Shown: positions 1 through 13,183 of the stretch, piece by piece | Layout: each line of letters opens with the position of its first letter | How positions within the stretch are numbered: position 1 is the stretch's first letter | DNA from: Odontesthes bonariensis | Taxonomy: Eukaryota; Chordata; Actinopteri; Atheriniformes; Atherinopsidae | NCBI RefSeq assembly: GCF_027942865.1 | Contig: NC_134515.1 | Coordinates: 18,932,227-18,996,226 of the forward strand | Direction of reading: 5' to 3' | Length of the DNA stretch: 64,000 bases | Made by a program: the position numbers and the translations under genes | The notes under the pieces: generated by a model | Told to the model about the DNA's origin: nothing | What the model saw: the letters and a program-made list of their open reading frames with translations, nothing else | Databases searched by the model: none

Positions 1-3000
1 TGGGTGAGAAAAGGATGAAAATGGATGAGTGAATGTGTCTGGAAACATGAATGAATAAATGGATGGATGAATATACTAAGCCCGTACTTTTAGACGGCAG
101 TCCACTACTTTGACTCAGGTCAGCTATTTCAACACAAAAGATGGATTGCAGAGTGCTAATAACATCACCATTTCTTTGTCTTTACTTTCACACCACAGGT
201 CAGTTTACACATATCCAGTAAAATGCCTAAAAGTGACTTATTGTCAAAACAAAAAAATTTTGTTTATCCATCCCCAGATGACAAATTGTATTGCTTGTTA
301 ATATTGGATATTTTCCACTGGCATCAGCACAGCCTCTATGTTTCTGTGTTTGTGAAACATCCAGTTGTCTTGCCAACTCTTCGATGGATTGTGATGGGTT
401 TGCTATAGACACTCTTGTTTCCCTCGAATAGGAAGCAATAAGTTTATTAATTCCTTCAGCATACGTTTGGAAAACGGGTCTTAGGCAACACTATTACACA
501 CAGTGCCATTATAGGGCAGGGCCTCAAGATTAGGTAACAATTTGGATTGCGTTTATTCTGTAATAAAAAGAGTTTATACATAACATGCATGCAGAAATAT
601 CTAAACAAAGTAAAAGTACATATCAAGACATCTCACTGAAGGCTTTACTTAAGGAGCTGTGGCTGATGTCTCTAACGACGTTTAACCTCACGATAGAACT
701 ACAGCCAGAAATGGAAATGTGTGGACACTGGCACACCCTTGAGTTTTTTCTTCTTCTTTTTTTTAAACTGTTTACCTAAAGATCAGTTGTATTTTTGCAG
801 GGGTTCAGATGTATTCATGTGTTCAACTCAAATGTTTGTGTCATGAGAAGATGTGGAAATTTCCTTTATGTTTTCCACATTGATTAAGCAGATGAACAGC
901 TTGCCGGTGTGAACTCACAACATGGGGTCAAAGGAGTTCTGAATGGAAGTGAAAAGAGCTGCGAAAACAAAAGAAATCCATCAGCGAAACAGCAGGGCCA
1001 TTCAGAGAGGCTGAATTAATAGTTTCATACTTTCTGAGGGGGAAAAAGAGGGGTGCTTTTTATTAAAGAGCTGTAGTCCCTAAACATTTCCTTAAAATTT
1101 AATGTGAGTTGCTACAAATTAAACCAGAGAGTCTTCCCTTAAGCCCATATTTGTTGTAGCTGTAACTTAAATATATTTTTGGTAAAACATCTAAAAGTTC
1201 CAGATCCAGCACCAAGATTACAGCCTCACAGAGATATTTGATTAGATATGCATTTTTTACTTTGTATATAGTTTTCCATGCATGTTATGTACACACTATC
1301 TTATTACAAAAGTAACCCAAACCAAACTATTACCTAAATTTGTAGTCCTACCCTGTAGAGACACCCTGTACGAATATCTTGTTGAGACTGTCTAGCTGAT
1401 ACTGAGCGAACAAAGTGCACATTTTCAATTAAAATACTATTTGATCAAATTACCACAAACACACAGAAAACCTGGGGCAAGATGGTACTCCAGCAAAGGA
1501 CTAATAGTTGGTTTCTGGTCGAAATATAATTAAAATGCCATGTGAGGCTGACGATGTGCATGATTGATACCTATAGGGAGGGGATAACCACAATGCACAG
1601 AGAATGGGAGGTCAGAGGAGTTAATAGGAACTTACAAACTTTATTTTGCTCTAAAGCTGCTTATAACAAGTCTCTCACATCATGTATACCTGCATGCCTT
1701 AATGCATTATGGATTTTTTTTATGATCAAGAGCAGTAGTGCATGAAGAAATGAGGGGCAGTGAAGGAGTGGAGATAGCAATCATATGAGCTACAGCCATT
1801 TGTTTAGACAGATTTCCCTGAATCCTGGAACATCTCTGTTGTTTCCAAAAGGCTAGACTCGATCAGGCATCATAGGACAAACTGGAAAAGACAGATGAAA
1901 AGCTGCAGCTGGAAGAAAAAAGAGAAAACACTGACAATGTAGGTGTATCAGTTTCCCTTTGTAAATAAAGAGTCAAACAAAGAGAGCCTGAGGAGAAAAG
2001 CAAACCTTCCATGGCGGTAGTCCGGTGAATGGGAGCAACATAAAAGCTGGGAATCCACTCTGTTTCACGTAGTGGCGACTTGCTGGATGTGAGCACACAC
2101 ATATTACCTTTTCACCTTAAATGTTGGTGTTTTTCTTTCTGTCAGTGTACCTCTGCAGGGAAAGCACTGTGTAAGCTCAAATGTTGCTCTTCCAAGTGTT
2201 TGCGTGACTGTGAATATTTGTATGTGCGCACTCAGAGGAGTGTTTAAGGCATCACGCAAAAGCCTGCGTGCATGATAGCGTTGACGTCATAGTTTTAATG
2301 ATGATTATGGTGAAGGTGTTTATTTATCTACAGAGGTGGAAAAAGGTAGACGGGTTGAATGAGTGCAGTGTGAAATAAGTGTGAAGGACTAAGGTAGAGG
2401 GAGAGAGGGGGGAAGGATGAATAGTTTTCTCTGTGAAGAGCATGAGAAAAGTATGTGGTATGTTTATATGTCAGCGTAGTTCCACATCGGATTCATCACG
2501 TGTGTATTTGTGTGTACCTGAGCCCCTGTGTGGTTTTCCACATTGAAATACTTGGCTTACTCATGCAATGATTAAAGGGGAACCATTGTATCTATTATGT
2601 AATGCAGTGATGTGTTGTTGAATACAATTTCATTTAGTAACTCTTGGCAATAAGTAATGTGCAGCCTATGCAAAAGAGTGAAATGCGTTAGCCTGTTGCT
2701 GCTGGTCATTTTTTTTCATTGTGATTTATAATGGCACAAACCCATGCTTGGTGGCAGGCAGTGTTAATATGTTATAGTGACATGCAAAACTATGGTGAAA
2801 ATTTCCATTAAGCTAAGAAAGTAAAAGCTTATTTGGTTCTCCACACACCTAAAATAAAATATGACACAATTTCTTTTTATATACGTTTCAGAGAGATTTT
2901 TCTTTTCTAAAGTCCATGTTTTAGTTGGAAATTGGAAACCCAGCATGTTAGACTCATTGTTGTGGTCACTGACCAGGCTAGCTATTATCAGCAATACAAC

Positions 3001-3216
3001 ACATGACACTTTTGTACACACAAATACCATAGCAGACAGATTTCATGAAAGAAAATTAACAGGTTATTACTGCAACTATTACCACTTTTTACATGTTTTA
3101 TAGGAGCCATGTTGGATTGAGAGGTCGTGGCTTGTAAGGTTCCTCCGAACTTTCGACTCAGAAATCTGATTTCATGGTGACTTTAGTTGACTTGATTTGA
3201 TTTTCTTCTTTTTCAG

Positions 3217-3282
3217 TATGACCTTAGAAATTCAGACTTCCAAGTTCAAGTATCACAGCTCATAGAAGGCTTTTGTAGCAAG
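3217..3282 (+). other. Candidate coding exon, gene unknown
   Basis: The segment follows a strong polypyrimidine-tract acceptor (tttcttctttttcag) and ends at AAG|gtaaga. It is 66 nt, open in one frame (22 codons, phase 0 at both ends), beginning Tyr-Asp-Leu-Arg-Asn. I do not recognise the peptide. Its phase matches the next candidate exon at 4853-4915, which is why both are recorded. A chance pair of splice-like sites is just as possible. Confidence 0.22.
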
Positions 3283-3674
3283 GTAAGAGTCCTTGAGATT
3301 TTTATGTATTTATATTTTCTATTGCTGAATGCGTGTGTGTAGTTATCTGAGATAACTGGGCCATTGTGCATGCAATAAAGTTTTGAAATGTTTTTAGTGG
3401 TGTTTTGGTCTGGAAACTGAACTACTGTCTGTGCCCACTTCATTCTGTGCAGAGGCGCTCCTGTTAAGTTGGGGAAACAACTACCTGACAAGGCTAAATT
3501 GTCTTCTTTTAGATTGTTCTGCTTTGCAGATATCAATTTGTCTAATTTTCACAATGCCAGGCAGCTGCAAAGAAATATCTAGAGCTGCTGCATGCCGGAT
3601 CAAGGTGTAGGGAATCAGTCGAGCTTTCAGTTTTGCAGGACTTGACTTTGAGTGTGAAAAAAAGCCACAGCTGT

Positions 3675-4200
3675 CACGGATAATGCCCAGCTGACTCACA
3701 AAAAGGACCCAAGAGCAGATGCTGACACTTGGAGATTTGGGTAAAGACCAGGTTTATTTCAAGGCAGGAGATGTGGTGAACCAGAGAGAGAATACAGGAG
3801 AACGGGAAACCCTGAGAAGAGAGGAAGATGGTTAGTGATGGTCTGAGAGAGAAAGTCATCCAGGTAATGGTGTGGGTTTCTCCTTACTAAGTCCAGGTTG
3901 GGTTCCAGAGTGGATGGGAGGATGCTTGCTGTGGTGCAGTGGTACTGAGTCAAAGGTGGGGCAAGGTGGTGGCAAATCCAGAGCGAGATGAGCAATGAAG
4001 GAACCAGCAGATTGAAGCAGTGAGACAATCTGGGGAAGTGTGGTTGCTCCTGCAGATCCTTAAGAAGGCGTCTTGACGAGGGCTGATGAGGAACAGGTAT
4101 GAGAGCAGGAGCTAAACCAGACTCCAGGCTTCCCTGACTCAGAAACCAAACAAGCACCACAGCCAAGCATGATTGGGACAACAGCCCCATTAAGGTGTGA
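3675..4200. repeat. Interspersed-repeat candidate
   Basis: The style is typical of dispersed fish repeats: an early caggtttatt motif followed by many AG-rich blocks (ggcaggag, gagagagaa, caggagaac). A similarly built segment sits at 54375-54935. The open frames across it have low-complexity composition and no recognisable domain. I cannot name the family or place exact ends. Confidence 0.35.
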
Positions 4201-4852
4201 GACTTTGGTCAAAGTTACCTGAGAGCTCAAATTTGTTTGGAGTGAAGTTGTACTAAACAAAAATAATGCACAGCATTTTTTCTTTAAATGTTCAAATTAT
4301 GTTTTATATTTAACATTTCACATTGTGACAAGCCTTGAAGAAGGTATCAATAGGTAATAATTGCAGGAAAAGGGTGGTTAAAAAATTGGCTGATGCACAA
4401 ACACAGACATACAAACATGCACGAAAGAGGGTTTTGGATTGCTCTCATCTCCAGTTACAGTTGATGAAACATTAAGTGTGTCTGTCACCATACGTATATA
4501 GAGTGTTTGTGAGGTGTCAGGTTAGTGCCCTTTGCAGTGAGGCCCTCCTCACCTATGCGGAGTGCTGTGTGTCTGTAATGTGCGTGAGTGCTTGTCTACC
4601 CATTTCTGTTTGTTCATTGAAGCCTTCTCATGTTAAGAAGGAGTTTTAACACTCGATCAGACTCAGAGATTGGCCTGACCAATGGTGCTAATTTGGTAGA
4701 TTGGTTTTGCCAGACGACATCTAGACACACTCATTTGGCCGTTTGGTTTGTGCTAAAGTTTCTTAGGCCTCACATCCTTGAAGTCTGATGCCACCGATGT
4801 GAAGTGTACTGTAGTGTGAAAGTGTTTACGGCAGCACCCCCTCAGCTCCCAG

Positions 4853-4915
4853 GGAGAGAAGGCAGGACGGGCTGTGGAAACCAAGAGTTACTTTGACTTT
4901 AAAGGCCACGAAAAG
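4853..4915 (+). other. Candidate coding exon, gene unknown
   Basis: The 63-nt segment lies between ctcagctcccag and AAG|gtatga, is open in phase 0 at both ends (21 codons), and ends Gly-His-Glu-Lys. It would join in frame to the candidate at 3217-3282. I do not recognise the peptide and see no further convincing exon downstream, so it may be chance or part of a noncoding RNA. Confidence 0.2.
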
Positions 4916-6384
4916 GTATGAGTGTACACAATTTCTACCCCCTCTTTCATGGGATAAAAGGATATCTTACCCTAAGGAATTTTGGATGCTGGAACAAACA
5001 TGTGTCCTGTATAACAGACCTTGGTTTGAGAGTACTGGCAAACCAACATGGAAGTGTGAGTTTGGATTTTTTTCTCCATCTGCTAATGCTCAGTCTGGGC
5101 TCCTGCGATTACAATGACAAGGCTGTGACAGGCCAGCAATGCGAAGGCATCAACCAGCCAAATAGGAAAGATGGAAAGAAAGAAGACAAGTCTTTAGTGT
5201 CTGGCGGTGGTAAATGTGTTTTCATTGTCCGTGTTGTGAAGGCCACAGAGTCTTGTAAATCAATTGATGTAATTTCTTTGAAGTAGTATGCTGCATTTCT
5301 CTTTTCGTATGTAATTCCCAAATGTTGGGGAAACTTCTTACGCTGCTATTTTGGGGATCGAGGTAAGGCCCTCTCTGCAAAGTAAACTAAAACTGGGGGG
5401 CCCTGGCTAATTTAAGCCTTTTAGTGGATATCCTGTGGACAATAGGTCACATGGTGTATAAAGTAACATAAACAGCCGAGCCTTGCTCGTGAGGTCATGT
5501 GTTGCCCATCATGCATACAATTAGCCGAAGTAATTTCACAAAAACAAACCGTGTCATGTGTTGTTGACTTTTATGAAAAGTGCTGAATCAGAAATTTGTG
5601 TCCAAGTAAAACCATTGGTCCTGATTCAATTTTTATGAATGCAGTGGCAATGAATGGGTGTGAATAAGAAAGATATATTTAGAGTCAGTTGTATGCAGTG
5701 AGTCATTTAGTGGAGCAGAGCAGGGATTAGGGCTGATTTCTGTATTGAATTTCAGTGGAAAATGAGCCGGTGGCACATAGAGCTAACAAGGAATGAATGG
5801 CATCAGAGCTTGGGCTGTTGAATTGTCATGACTTGCTGCCACTTTCTGTCACTCCACACTGCTTCTTTAATTCCAGCTGCCTCCTGAGGGGCAACCCCTC
5901 CTGTTTACCCCTTCTCTGTGTTGTTTCTCCTTCACCAAAAGCGTGGAAACAAATGTTTGACCACAGAAAACCACACACGAAAGCTTCATTCCAACACATC
6001 TGTCTCTGATCGCTTTACTAAATGTAGGAGCTGCGGCAAATTCATAGACAAAACTGATAAAACTACAGCTCTCAAGAGTAACTATGGCATAGAAATAGCT
6101 CGGTGAAATAACTGCATGAGGTCATAGCAAAAATCCAAAACATGAAGCCATATGTTGAACACATAGCCTGTCTTCACCTGGGCCATCTGCCTTGCTTTTT
6201 TAAGATTATGCAATAGGAAGCCGTGGATAAGAGCTTTGAACTGCTGGGCTCATGAAAGAAAACATCAGGTCAGCATCAGAAAGAGAATGTGAGTGGAAAA
6301 AAGTATGTAGTTCTTCACTGCAACCCCAAAAGACAATAACAGTGGCATGTTATTTTGGGAAAAATAATGCTAAGGCTAAAAGTT

Positions 6385-6560
6385 TAAAACCCAAATTGCA
6401 AAAATAGTTGTGACGGTTTGTGAAATGTAAAATATAATAGAATGTAATGATTTTTTCAAATCATTATAAAATAAAAAATACATTTAGTTAACCTAATGGC
6501 AGAATATCAACAAATAATCAGAGACAAAATGTCTCAACAGCCTCATGTCATCAAAAACTG
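6385..6560. mobile_element. Relic of a TIR DNA transposon (tip only)
   Basis: The motif cccaaattgcaaaaatagt, then a tgtgaaatgtaaaat / gaatgtaatgat stretch and a caaatc motif, resembles the terminal part of the same fish TIR element whose tips are seen at 12107-12251, 57165-57188 and 61640-62308. No transposase sequence and no clear opposite end are visible. Confidence 0.35.
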
Positions 6561-9500
6561 GAATTGTACAAAGATGGTAAGATAAATAACTATAAAGACT
6601 ATGCTTTCAGATCTTTCCTGTCCCTGGTGGCTTTGTACTGGGTCACATCAAGTATGTCGCTGATTAGCCTTCCCTGAGGCCAGATGTGTTCTGGCTGAAT
6701 TTAAAATTGCACTGTGTTCCCAGTCTGCAGCCTCCTGGCTGGGTCACCAAGGTCATAGCAGGGGATCAATTCTTCAAATAGTGAAAATTAACTTTCGTCA
6801 AAACATAAGTAAACCCAACAAAAACCCATTTCTGTTTTCCTTATCTTTCTTTTTAATTTTTTTTTAATGATGGCATGATCCCGTTTAGCTCATACCAGAC
6901 GGAAAAATATAGAGAAGAATCCTGCCAGGCCGTCAGAGTGAACGTACAGACGTAATCAAAGCTGAGTTTTCTGGTGGATTTGCAGAAATCTGTTTTCATC
7001 AAAACTCTTTAGATATGCGTGACCCACGGAGGGTGAAGAAAGTGGTGCAGACATTCAAGACAAAGAAGGGGGGGGTCAAAATAGTTTTTGAGGAAATAGT
7101 CCTACATTACATGAGACAATGAAAAGGGAGAATTTAAGTGTGTGTGTGGGGGGGGGAGCTTTTCCTTTTTTTCTTTAAACAACTATTGTTTTGTGAATGT
7201 TCTGAACACTTGTAGAGAGAATTTAGCTTCAGGGAATTAAAAAGAAAAAAAAAAGACAGACTTGTCTTTGGGGACATTTAACCTATTTATTAAACATTTT
7301 AGAATGGCCCCCCGAGTGAAAAACAAATGAACAACAGAGACAACACATGCCAACATTTCAGAAAACAGAATTCACAAAATGTTACACAGTTAACTTTTTT
7401 TTTTTACAATGAACATATACTGAAAGTCCCCCCCCCCCAAAAAAAAACAAAAACAAAAACACGAGCATATTAAAAATGGATAAACACTGCACTAAAACAG
7501 AAAGCATGATGTAAAAAGTATCTCACTTTCAGAAAACACTCATTAAAAAAACTGAAGAAAAAAAACGCTCTGGCTCGGTTTTGTTTTTCTGTAATGTCCA
7601 CTGTTGTTCTGCTTTCCTTCCTGATGTTGTATTTTGTCTCATATAGTTGTGTTTTGTACCTCAGGACCACCTACCACGCTTCACCTGCAACAGTTGATTG
7701 CTGTCGCCTGGTCGAGGAGACGGTCTCTCACCGCAGGACATGCAGGGGATTTATTACATTAAACTACACGAGCGTCACTGCCAACTAAACATATTGTTTT
7801 AGCAACCAAGAGAACGCACCTTTTTAAACCAACAAACGCAGATTTGGAGAGTGTGGGTTTGCCAAGTTGACTAAGTGCCAAGATGCTTAACTTCCGAGGC
7901 AGCGGAGTTTTAATGACATCAGTGCTGTGTGACGCAGATTGTCAAGAGCGCGGCATGTTTGCTGTGATGTAATGTAACTCTGGCAAAACCCCCTGAACTT
8001 CCACCAAGGGCACAGACAGCGAAACATTTATGGCGTGATGAAGGGATGAAGCCCTCAAAAGAGATCATAAGAGACCAAAAAAAAAAGAGGGAAGCGGGGA
8101 AATATTGCCAAGAAAGAAGGACGGGAATGAATCAGATGGAACAAATATCACATCAATATCTAATTAATCACTGCCTTTTTCTCCTCCCTTGCTTCCTCTA
8201 CATCTGGCCAGTGTGCCACAATGGTCCAAACAGTTTACCTCAGATTAAAGACAACATGTCAACATTTTCAGAAACCCCAACAAGCAGCGCAGGCCCTCCA
8301 GCTAATCATAAACATAAAGCCAAACAGAAATAGCTCACAGGCTCCCCTCACTCTCACTTTGCCAAGATGCTTTTCGTGCCAGGGAGAGGAAAAATGTAGT
8401 GTGAAGCTGTGCAGGAAAAGTGAGCAAGACAGACAGGGTCTGATTTAGACACAATACACCAAAGCCTGCCGCACATATCCTCACTCGTCTGCATGCAACA
8501 TTCAACCATACTGGACAGGTCAGGATATCAGGGACGGGCCACATAAAGGGCTGGCTCGAGTGGCAGGTGGAATGAGTGGAAGCATCTCTGTGGTGAAATC
8601 ACATGCAGATGTGCACTTATAACCAAGATTTATGAATGCATAGAATCCTAATAGTCTTCCAGTATGCACATGTACAGACAGACAGTTATACCCGGAGCCT
8701 CGGATTACCTCCATGGGGATGTAACGGAGAACTTTATGGATTTTCAAATCTTGTTTGCAAGGCCCAACATAAGCAGTGGAGTTGCACAACATAAGTATGT
8801 AGGCTTCCTGTTTTGACTACGAGCTCAGAACGGGGTGCCCCTGGTATGGAACAAGAACTTATCGAGGCATGGGACTTTGACAAAGTCAGGGCAAGTTTGT
8901 AAGGTTACGACCAACTTGAAGCACCATACTGGCTCAGAGGTACTACAACGTCATCAAACTAGTGATTACAGAGATTCATGCTTTGCAGGTGGACAAGTTA
9001 TCAGCCCCAAAATAAGGAGAGGGGGGGTAACACCCAAACAGTTGCAACGAAAAGCATCTTGTGGCCTCGCGAGTTGGTATGCGTCTGGAAAAGCTATCGG
9101 TGCGCATGGAGGTTGGCATGAGTCTGATGATTGATTGAACTCCTTTACAGTTTTAAAGATTGAAGAACACTGATGAAATGTTGAAACATGGAGCTGGCTG
9201 GTTAACTCCCTTTTCTTTTAAAAAACTATAGGAGATAAGCTATATGGCTCGCTGTTCATCCTCCCACTTCCTCAAATTATGTTGACCGTCTCCTCTTTGT
9301 TCCGCCGCAAATCATCCTACTTGACCTCCTCTCCATATCCATTTTCAAGCAAACATCACCAGCAACTACTGCTCTTTAATGGGCCCCTGGTTAGGGCCCT
9401 CACTGCTAAGAAGACAATGGAAGTCCCTGTGAGGAGAAAAACAGAGGACACACGGAGGGTTGAAAATACACCCTCGGCCAGGACTGAGTAATGAGGAATA

Positions 9501-12106
9501 GCTGACTGCTGATGTAACTCGGTATGGCTATAGCTTTTGGGGGAAGAAAAAGAAACGAAAGGGAACAGAGCTGTTGAATTGGATTCAGCTGTCCTCAGTA
9601 ATGGTCGATCTGAGACAAGTTGATTGATAAGGGTCACCTGCACTGTGTAGCAGAGCACATCAACATGAGACAAATCTTAGAGGGTATTTATTTGAAATCA
9701 CGTACTAGTTTACACTGGACCAATGCATTACCTGTGTGTGTATGTGTCGTTTTTATGAGGAGAAAAGGCAAATGCAACAATCTGTCTGCATTCAAAACAA
9801 ATCACTGGTTTCCGTTTAGGTAAGGAGAGTAATGGCAACGTCCTGTGATTTGATGCAAAATGTGAGTAAAGAGTCAAAGGTCTCTGGAAACCAAAAGAAG
9901 AAAATTCTAGGCCTAAAATAAACTCGAAGTCAGCATCAACTCTTGCTGCTTGACTCAAGTCGTCAAGCTAAAATTAATCTGAGAGAGGCAGAAGAAGAAA
10001 ATAATTAAAGTCCATGTTTCAAAAGGCGTTGAAAGGAGAGGAATGAATGAGGAATTGAAAGAGCAGAACAGTAAACCGGAAAGCAGATGAAGCTTTGGTA
10101 CTTTTCTCAAAGATAAAGCTTGTTCTTGTGGCTGCTCATGATTATAAACAAGTTAAGCTCATTAGGAAGTTAAAAGACCATAAATAATTGCCCCTTGGCG
10201 GCCTGCATAGACTGTGAGCTTGGATGTAAAACAGACAACTAGGATGGTTGGAGTGTGAGCTCAGTTTCATGTAATTAACAGCTGACATAAATGGTCTGAA
10301 ACACATCGAAAAAGTTTAAATGCTCATTTTTAGGAACTCTCTCCTCCCAGTAAAATGCAAGAAAGGCAAACACCTAAAACACCTTTTTTTTTTTTTTTTT
10401 TTTAAATCTTGGAGCAGTAAGCCTATATTGTGTGCAATTTTGGTTTGATATATCCAGCACAGTTTGTGTGTACTCCAACCTGAGTTTATTGAAGGTGAAT
10501 AGATTTGTTGTTTTTCCAGCTTTCAGTCTCCAAAAGAAAACAAACGGGCAAACAAGAAGACAGCGAACTGAATTTTCCACATCTGACTTTTCCTTGTTGA
10601 CAGATTGTTTTTGTCATTTTAAGAGCCACGTGAAATGCAGCCCTGCAGCACAAACCACAGTGCAGGTCTGAATAAGGTTTTAATGCAAGTATTGAAAGGC
10701 GGCCCATAAAGGTCACCTGACCGATGGGTTCTTGCAACATTTTCTGCTTTCCCAAAACGCCTGTCCATCTGCCTCGTGGCTTGGCTCCAGTTGAAGCTCA
10801 CAGGGGACAAAGCAGCAGCTCAGGAGGGGGAACCGAGAGGTGAGAGGTGACGACTGTAGTTCATAACAGGGATGAAATATGATGGGAGGTATGGTGAGGT
10901 AAACAAGAGTGGTATGAGACTGAAGCCATTCACGCGCCAGTCTGCCGTCTCTGTTGAATAAATAACTGACATGAACGAGGAGAGAGTGAAACAGTTAAAA
11001 GACCGTGAACTGGCAAAGGCTTAAGCACTTGTGCATAGTAATTTCTCTCACATTTCACACAGCATGATTGTGTACGATTGTTGATCCCCGAGTCAATACA
11101 AATCTAAAAAAGAACAGGCCTCATCTCTAAGGATTTCTCTGTTCAGTGTAAAAAAAAAAAAAAAGTTCAAACAGAGGGAATAGCCTGCAACTTTCCCACA
11201 GAGTTGCCCAGATGATAAATTGGCCAGCATCATTACATTCAGATGTTACCCCATACGACTGCGGGCTCCATCACAGAAAAGATGTGGACTGCGATTATTT
11301 GTACAACATATGTCTGCAAGAGGTCAGCGCTGAACGACGGAGCCCGATTACATCCATCTGCTTGGCTCTTTTCTCTCACTGGTCGGAGATCTTGATGAAA
11401 CAGTAATCAACACTTTTCCCAGGTGAAACCATAATAAATGGTTTGGTTTGATGCAAAAGAAATATCAAAAAAGTAAATAAATTGGGATAATTACAACAGA
11501 GAAATAAGCCAAAGTTTATCAGGTTTATCTTAGAAATGTGTGGTCTGAGGCCAAGTGCCCGATTCCTACAAATAACATGATACAAATGATCTTAGTGTTC
11601 CCAATTATGTGGAGTGGTCCGCCTGCCAGAGGCTCTTGCGATTTTCTTTTCAGATGCTATAGAAACAGCGATTCTGAAAGAGCTTACATATTCTGCTTTT
11701 TGTCCTTGTCAGACGGCAAATAGTAGAGTTTACATATGTGGATGTACGTCACCCAAGTTGATTAAGAGGAGTTCTAGAAAGTGGTGTTGCCATCTAGTGA
11801 CGAAACGTAAAACAGCAACTTATCATGCAAATAATACAGATAATATTTATGGAGCATTAAACTGCAAAACAAACAGTAGGATAAGAGAGCTTCTCCTTAC
11901 TTTGAACAGGATATTTGCTAAAAGAAACTTGTATGGCAACACAGCAGATCCAATAAACTAATTTCCTTGTTTAAAGGATCTGTTGTCAGTTAATCAAGTG
12001 CGCCTTGTTTAAATAAATGTTGTTCCAACAGCATGAAACGCCACAGACTGCAGTCTTATGACGGCTTCGGGACTCCTTCCATTTCAGCAGGCATCATTTC
12101 CTACAG

Positions 12107-12251
12107 CCTCAATTCCAAAAACAAAGTTTTTGAGCTTTGTAAAATGCAAAAAAAAATAATATAACTCCATGATTAACCAATCTCACAAAACCAATATTGT
12201 GTTTTTAAATTCACATTTTACAAAATGTGCAATCTTTTTTTGGAATTGGGG
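12107..12251. mobile_element. Short non-autonomous TIR element (MITE)
   Basis: The left end reads cctcaattccaaaaacaaag. The right end is its approximate inverted complement, ctttttttggaattgggg. The roughly 145 bp element is AT-rich and noncoding. The ends match the tips of the longer elements at 56380-57188 and 61640-62308, so it looks like an internally deleted copy of that family. Confidence 0.55.
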
Positions 12252-12846
12252 TCACATGTTTCAAAACTCATGTGAAGGAGGATTCAAAATTAAATCTCTT
12301 TCAAAGATTCAATTAAATTAGATTCCTTTATTGGTACCATGTTATAGACTATCCGTGCCCATCTACAAACATGATGTGTTTTCATATCAGGCTTCAGGAG
12401 TGCTTGTGTGGTTAGGCCCGAATACAGCTACAAAACCTTGCAATTTAATCCACTTTGCTAAGAAGATCATTGTAGCACAAGCAAAAAAAAAGAAAAGTTT
12501 ACCTTTCACAGCAATGACTTGATGTACTCATGCTCTGATGACACAGCATTAATGGAAACAGTTATCTCAGCATTTTCAAATTACAGTTAACGTTATATCA
12601 ACATAAAAGAACACATCAGTATGTAATAGACAACTCGATTGGACAAGAAAAAGTTAAGACCTTAAAGGAACATTACACGCTTTGGTTGATTAAAAAGGCT
12701 GTAACATTGTCGTCATTTAAAAGATAATCCATAATGGAGCATGTGAAATGCGTGGAAGATGCACACCTGAATCATCACTGCTCTAACACGCGGTTAATGA
12801 CGGGATGTAAAATTAGGCCTTTTCCCAGACCAAATGTGAGAGAACG

Positions 12847-12856
12847 TTTATTTATT
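12847..12856 (-). promoter_or_regulatory. idh3g: Overlapping polyadenylation signals of idh3g
   Basis: On the minus strand two overlapping AATAAA hexamers occur about 330 nt beyond the idh3g stop codon, a plausible 3' UTR length. Other AATAAA copies occur farther away, so the true cleavage site needs transcript data. Confidence 0.45.
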
Positions 12857-13183
12857 AAATTTTTTTAAAATAATGAACAAACCTTTCCAATAAACCTCCA
12901 GAAATCAAATGTATCCTTACAGTAAATTGTATCATCTCATGGGAGTGATACTGGAATTTCATGAAAAGTATACAAAAAAAAAAAAAAAAAAAGGAAGTCT
13001 ACTATAGCTCATTATTATATGCAAAACACACAAGTGTGGATAAAATATTGTTTCTACTGTAACAGATCAGTAAACTGTGAGACTTTGGAGTCAGACATGC
13101 TTGGACATACGCTCTAATCTTGTGCACCTGCTCTAAGTACAGACACCTGTTCACTGGGAGTACAGTGTATCCACGGAGACGGT

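Larger units (their letters stand above)
1..12840. other. Left flank with no firmly identified gene
   Basis: This stretch is AT-rich with many homopolymer runs, and its open frames are short and unsupported. It starts with degenerate GGAT/GAAT-type simple sequence (about 1-75). Inside it I can name only transposon relics near 6385-6560 and 12107-12251, an interspersed-repeat candidate near 3675-4200, and two exon-like segments at 3217-3282 and 4853-4915, each listed separately. It lies 3' of idh3g. A gene to the left with small exons cannot be excluded. Confidence 0.6.

Noticed and set aside
3759..4190. 143-codon minus-strand open frame
   Set aside because: Composition is low-complexity and it lies across an interspersed repeat candidate; no recognised domain.
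8835..9134. 99-codon plus-strand open frame in the left flank
   Set aside because: No domain, no splice context and no codon pattern that sets it apart from other chance frames nearby.
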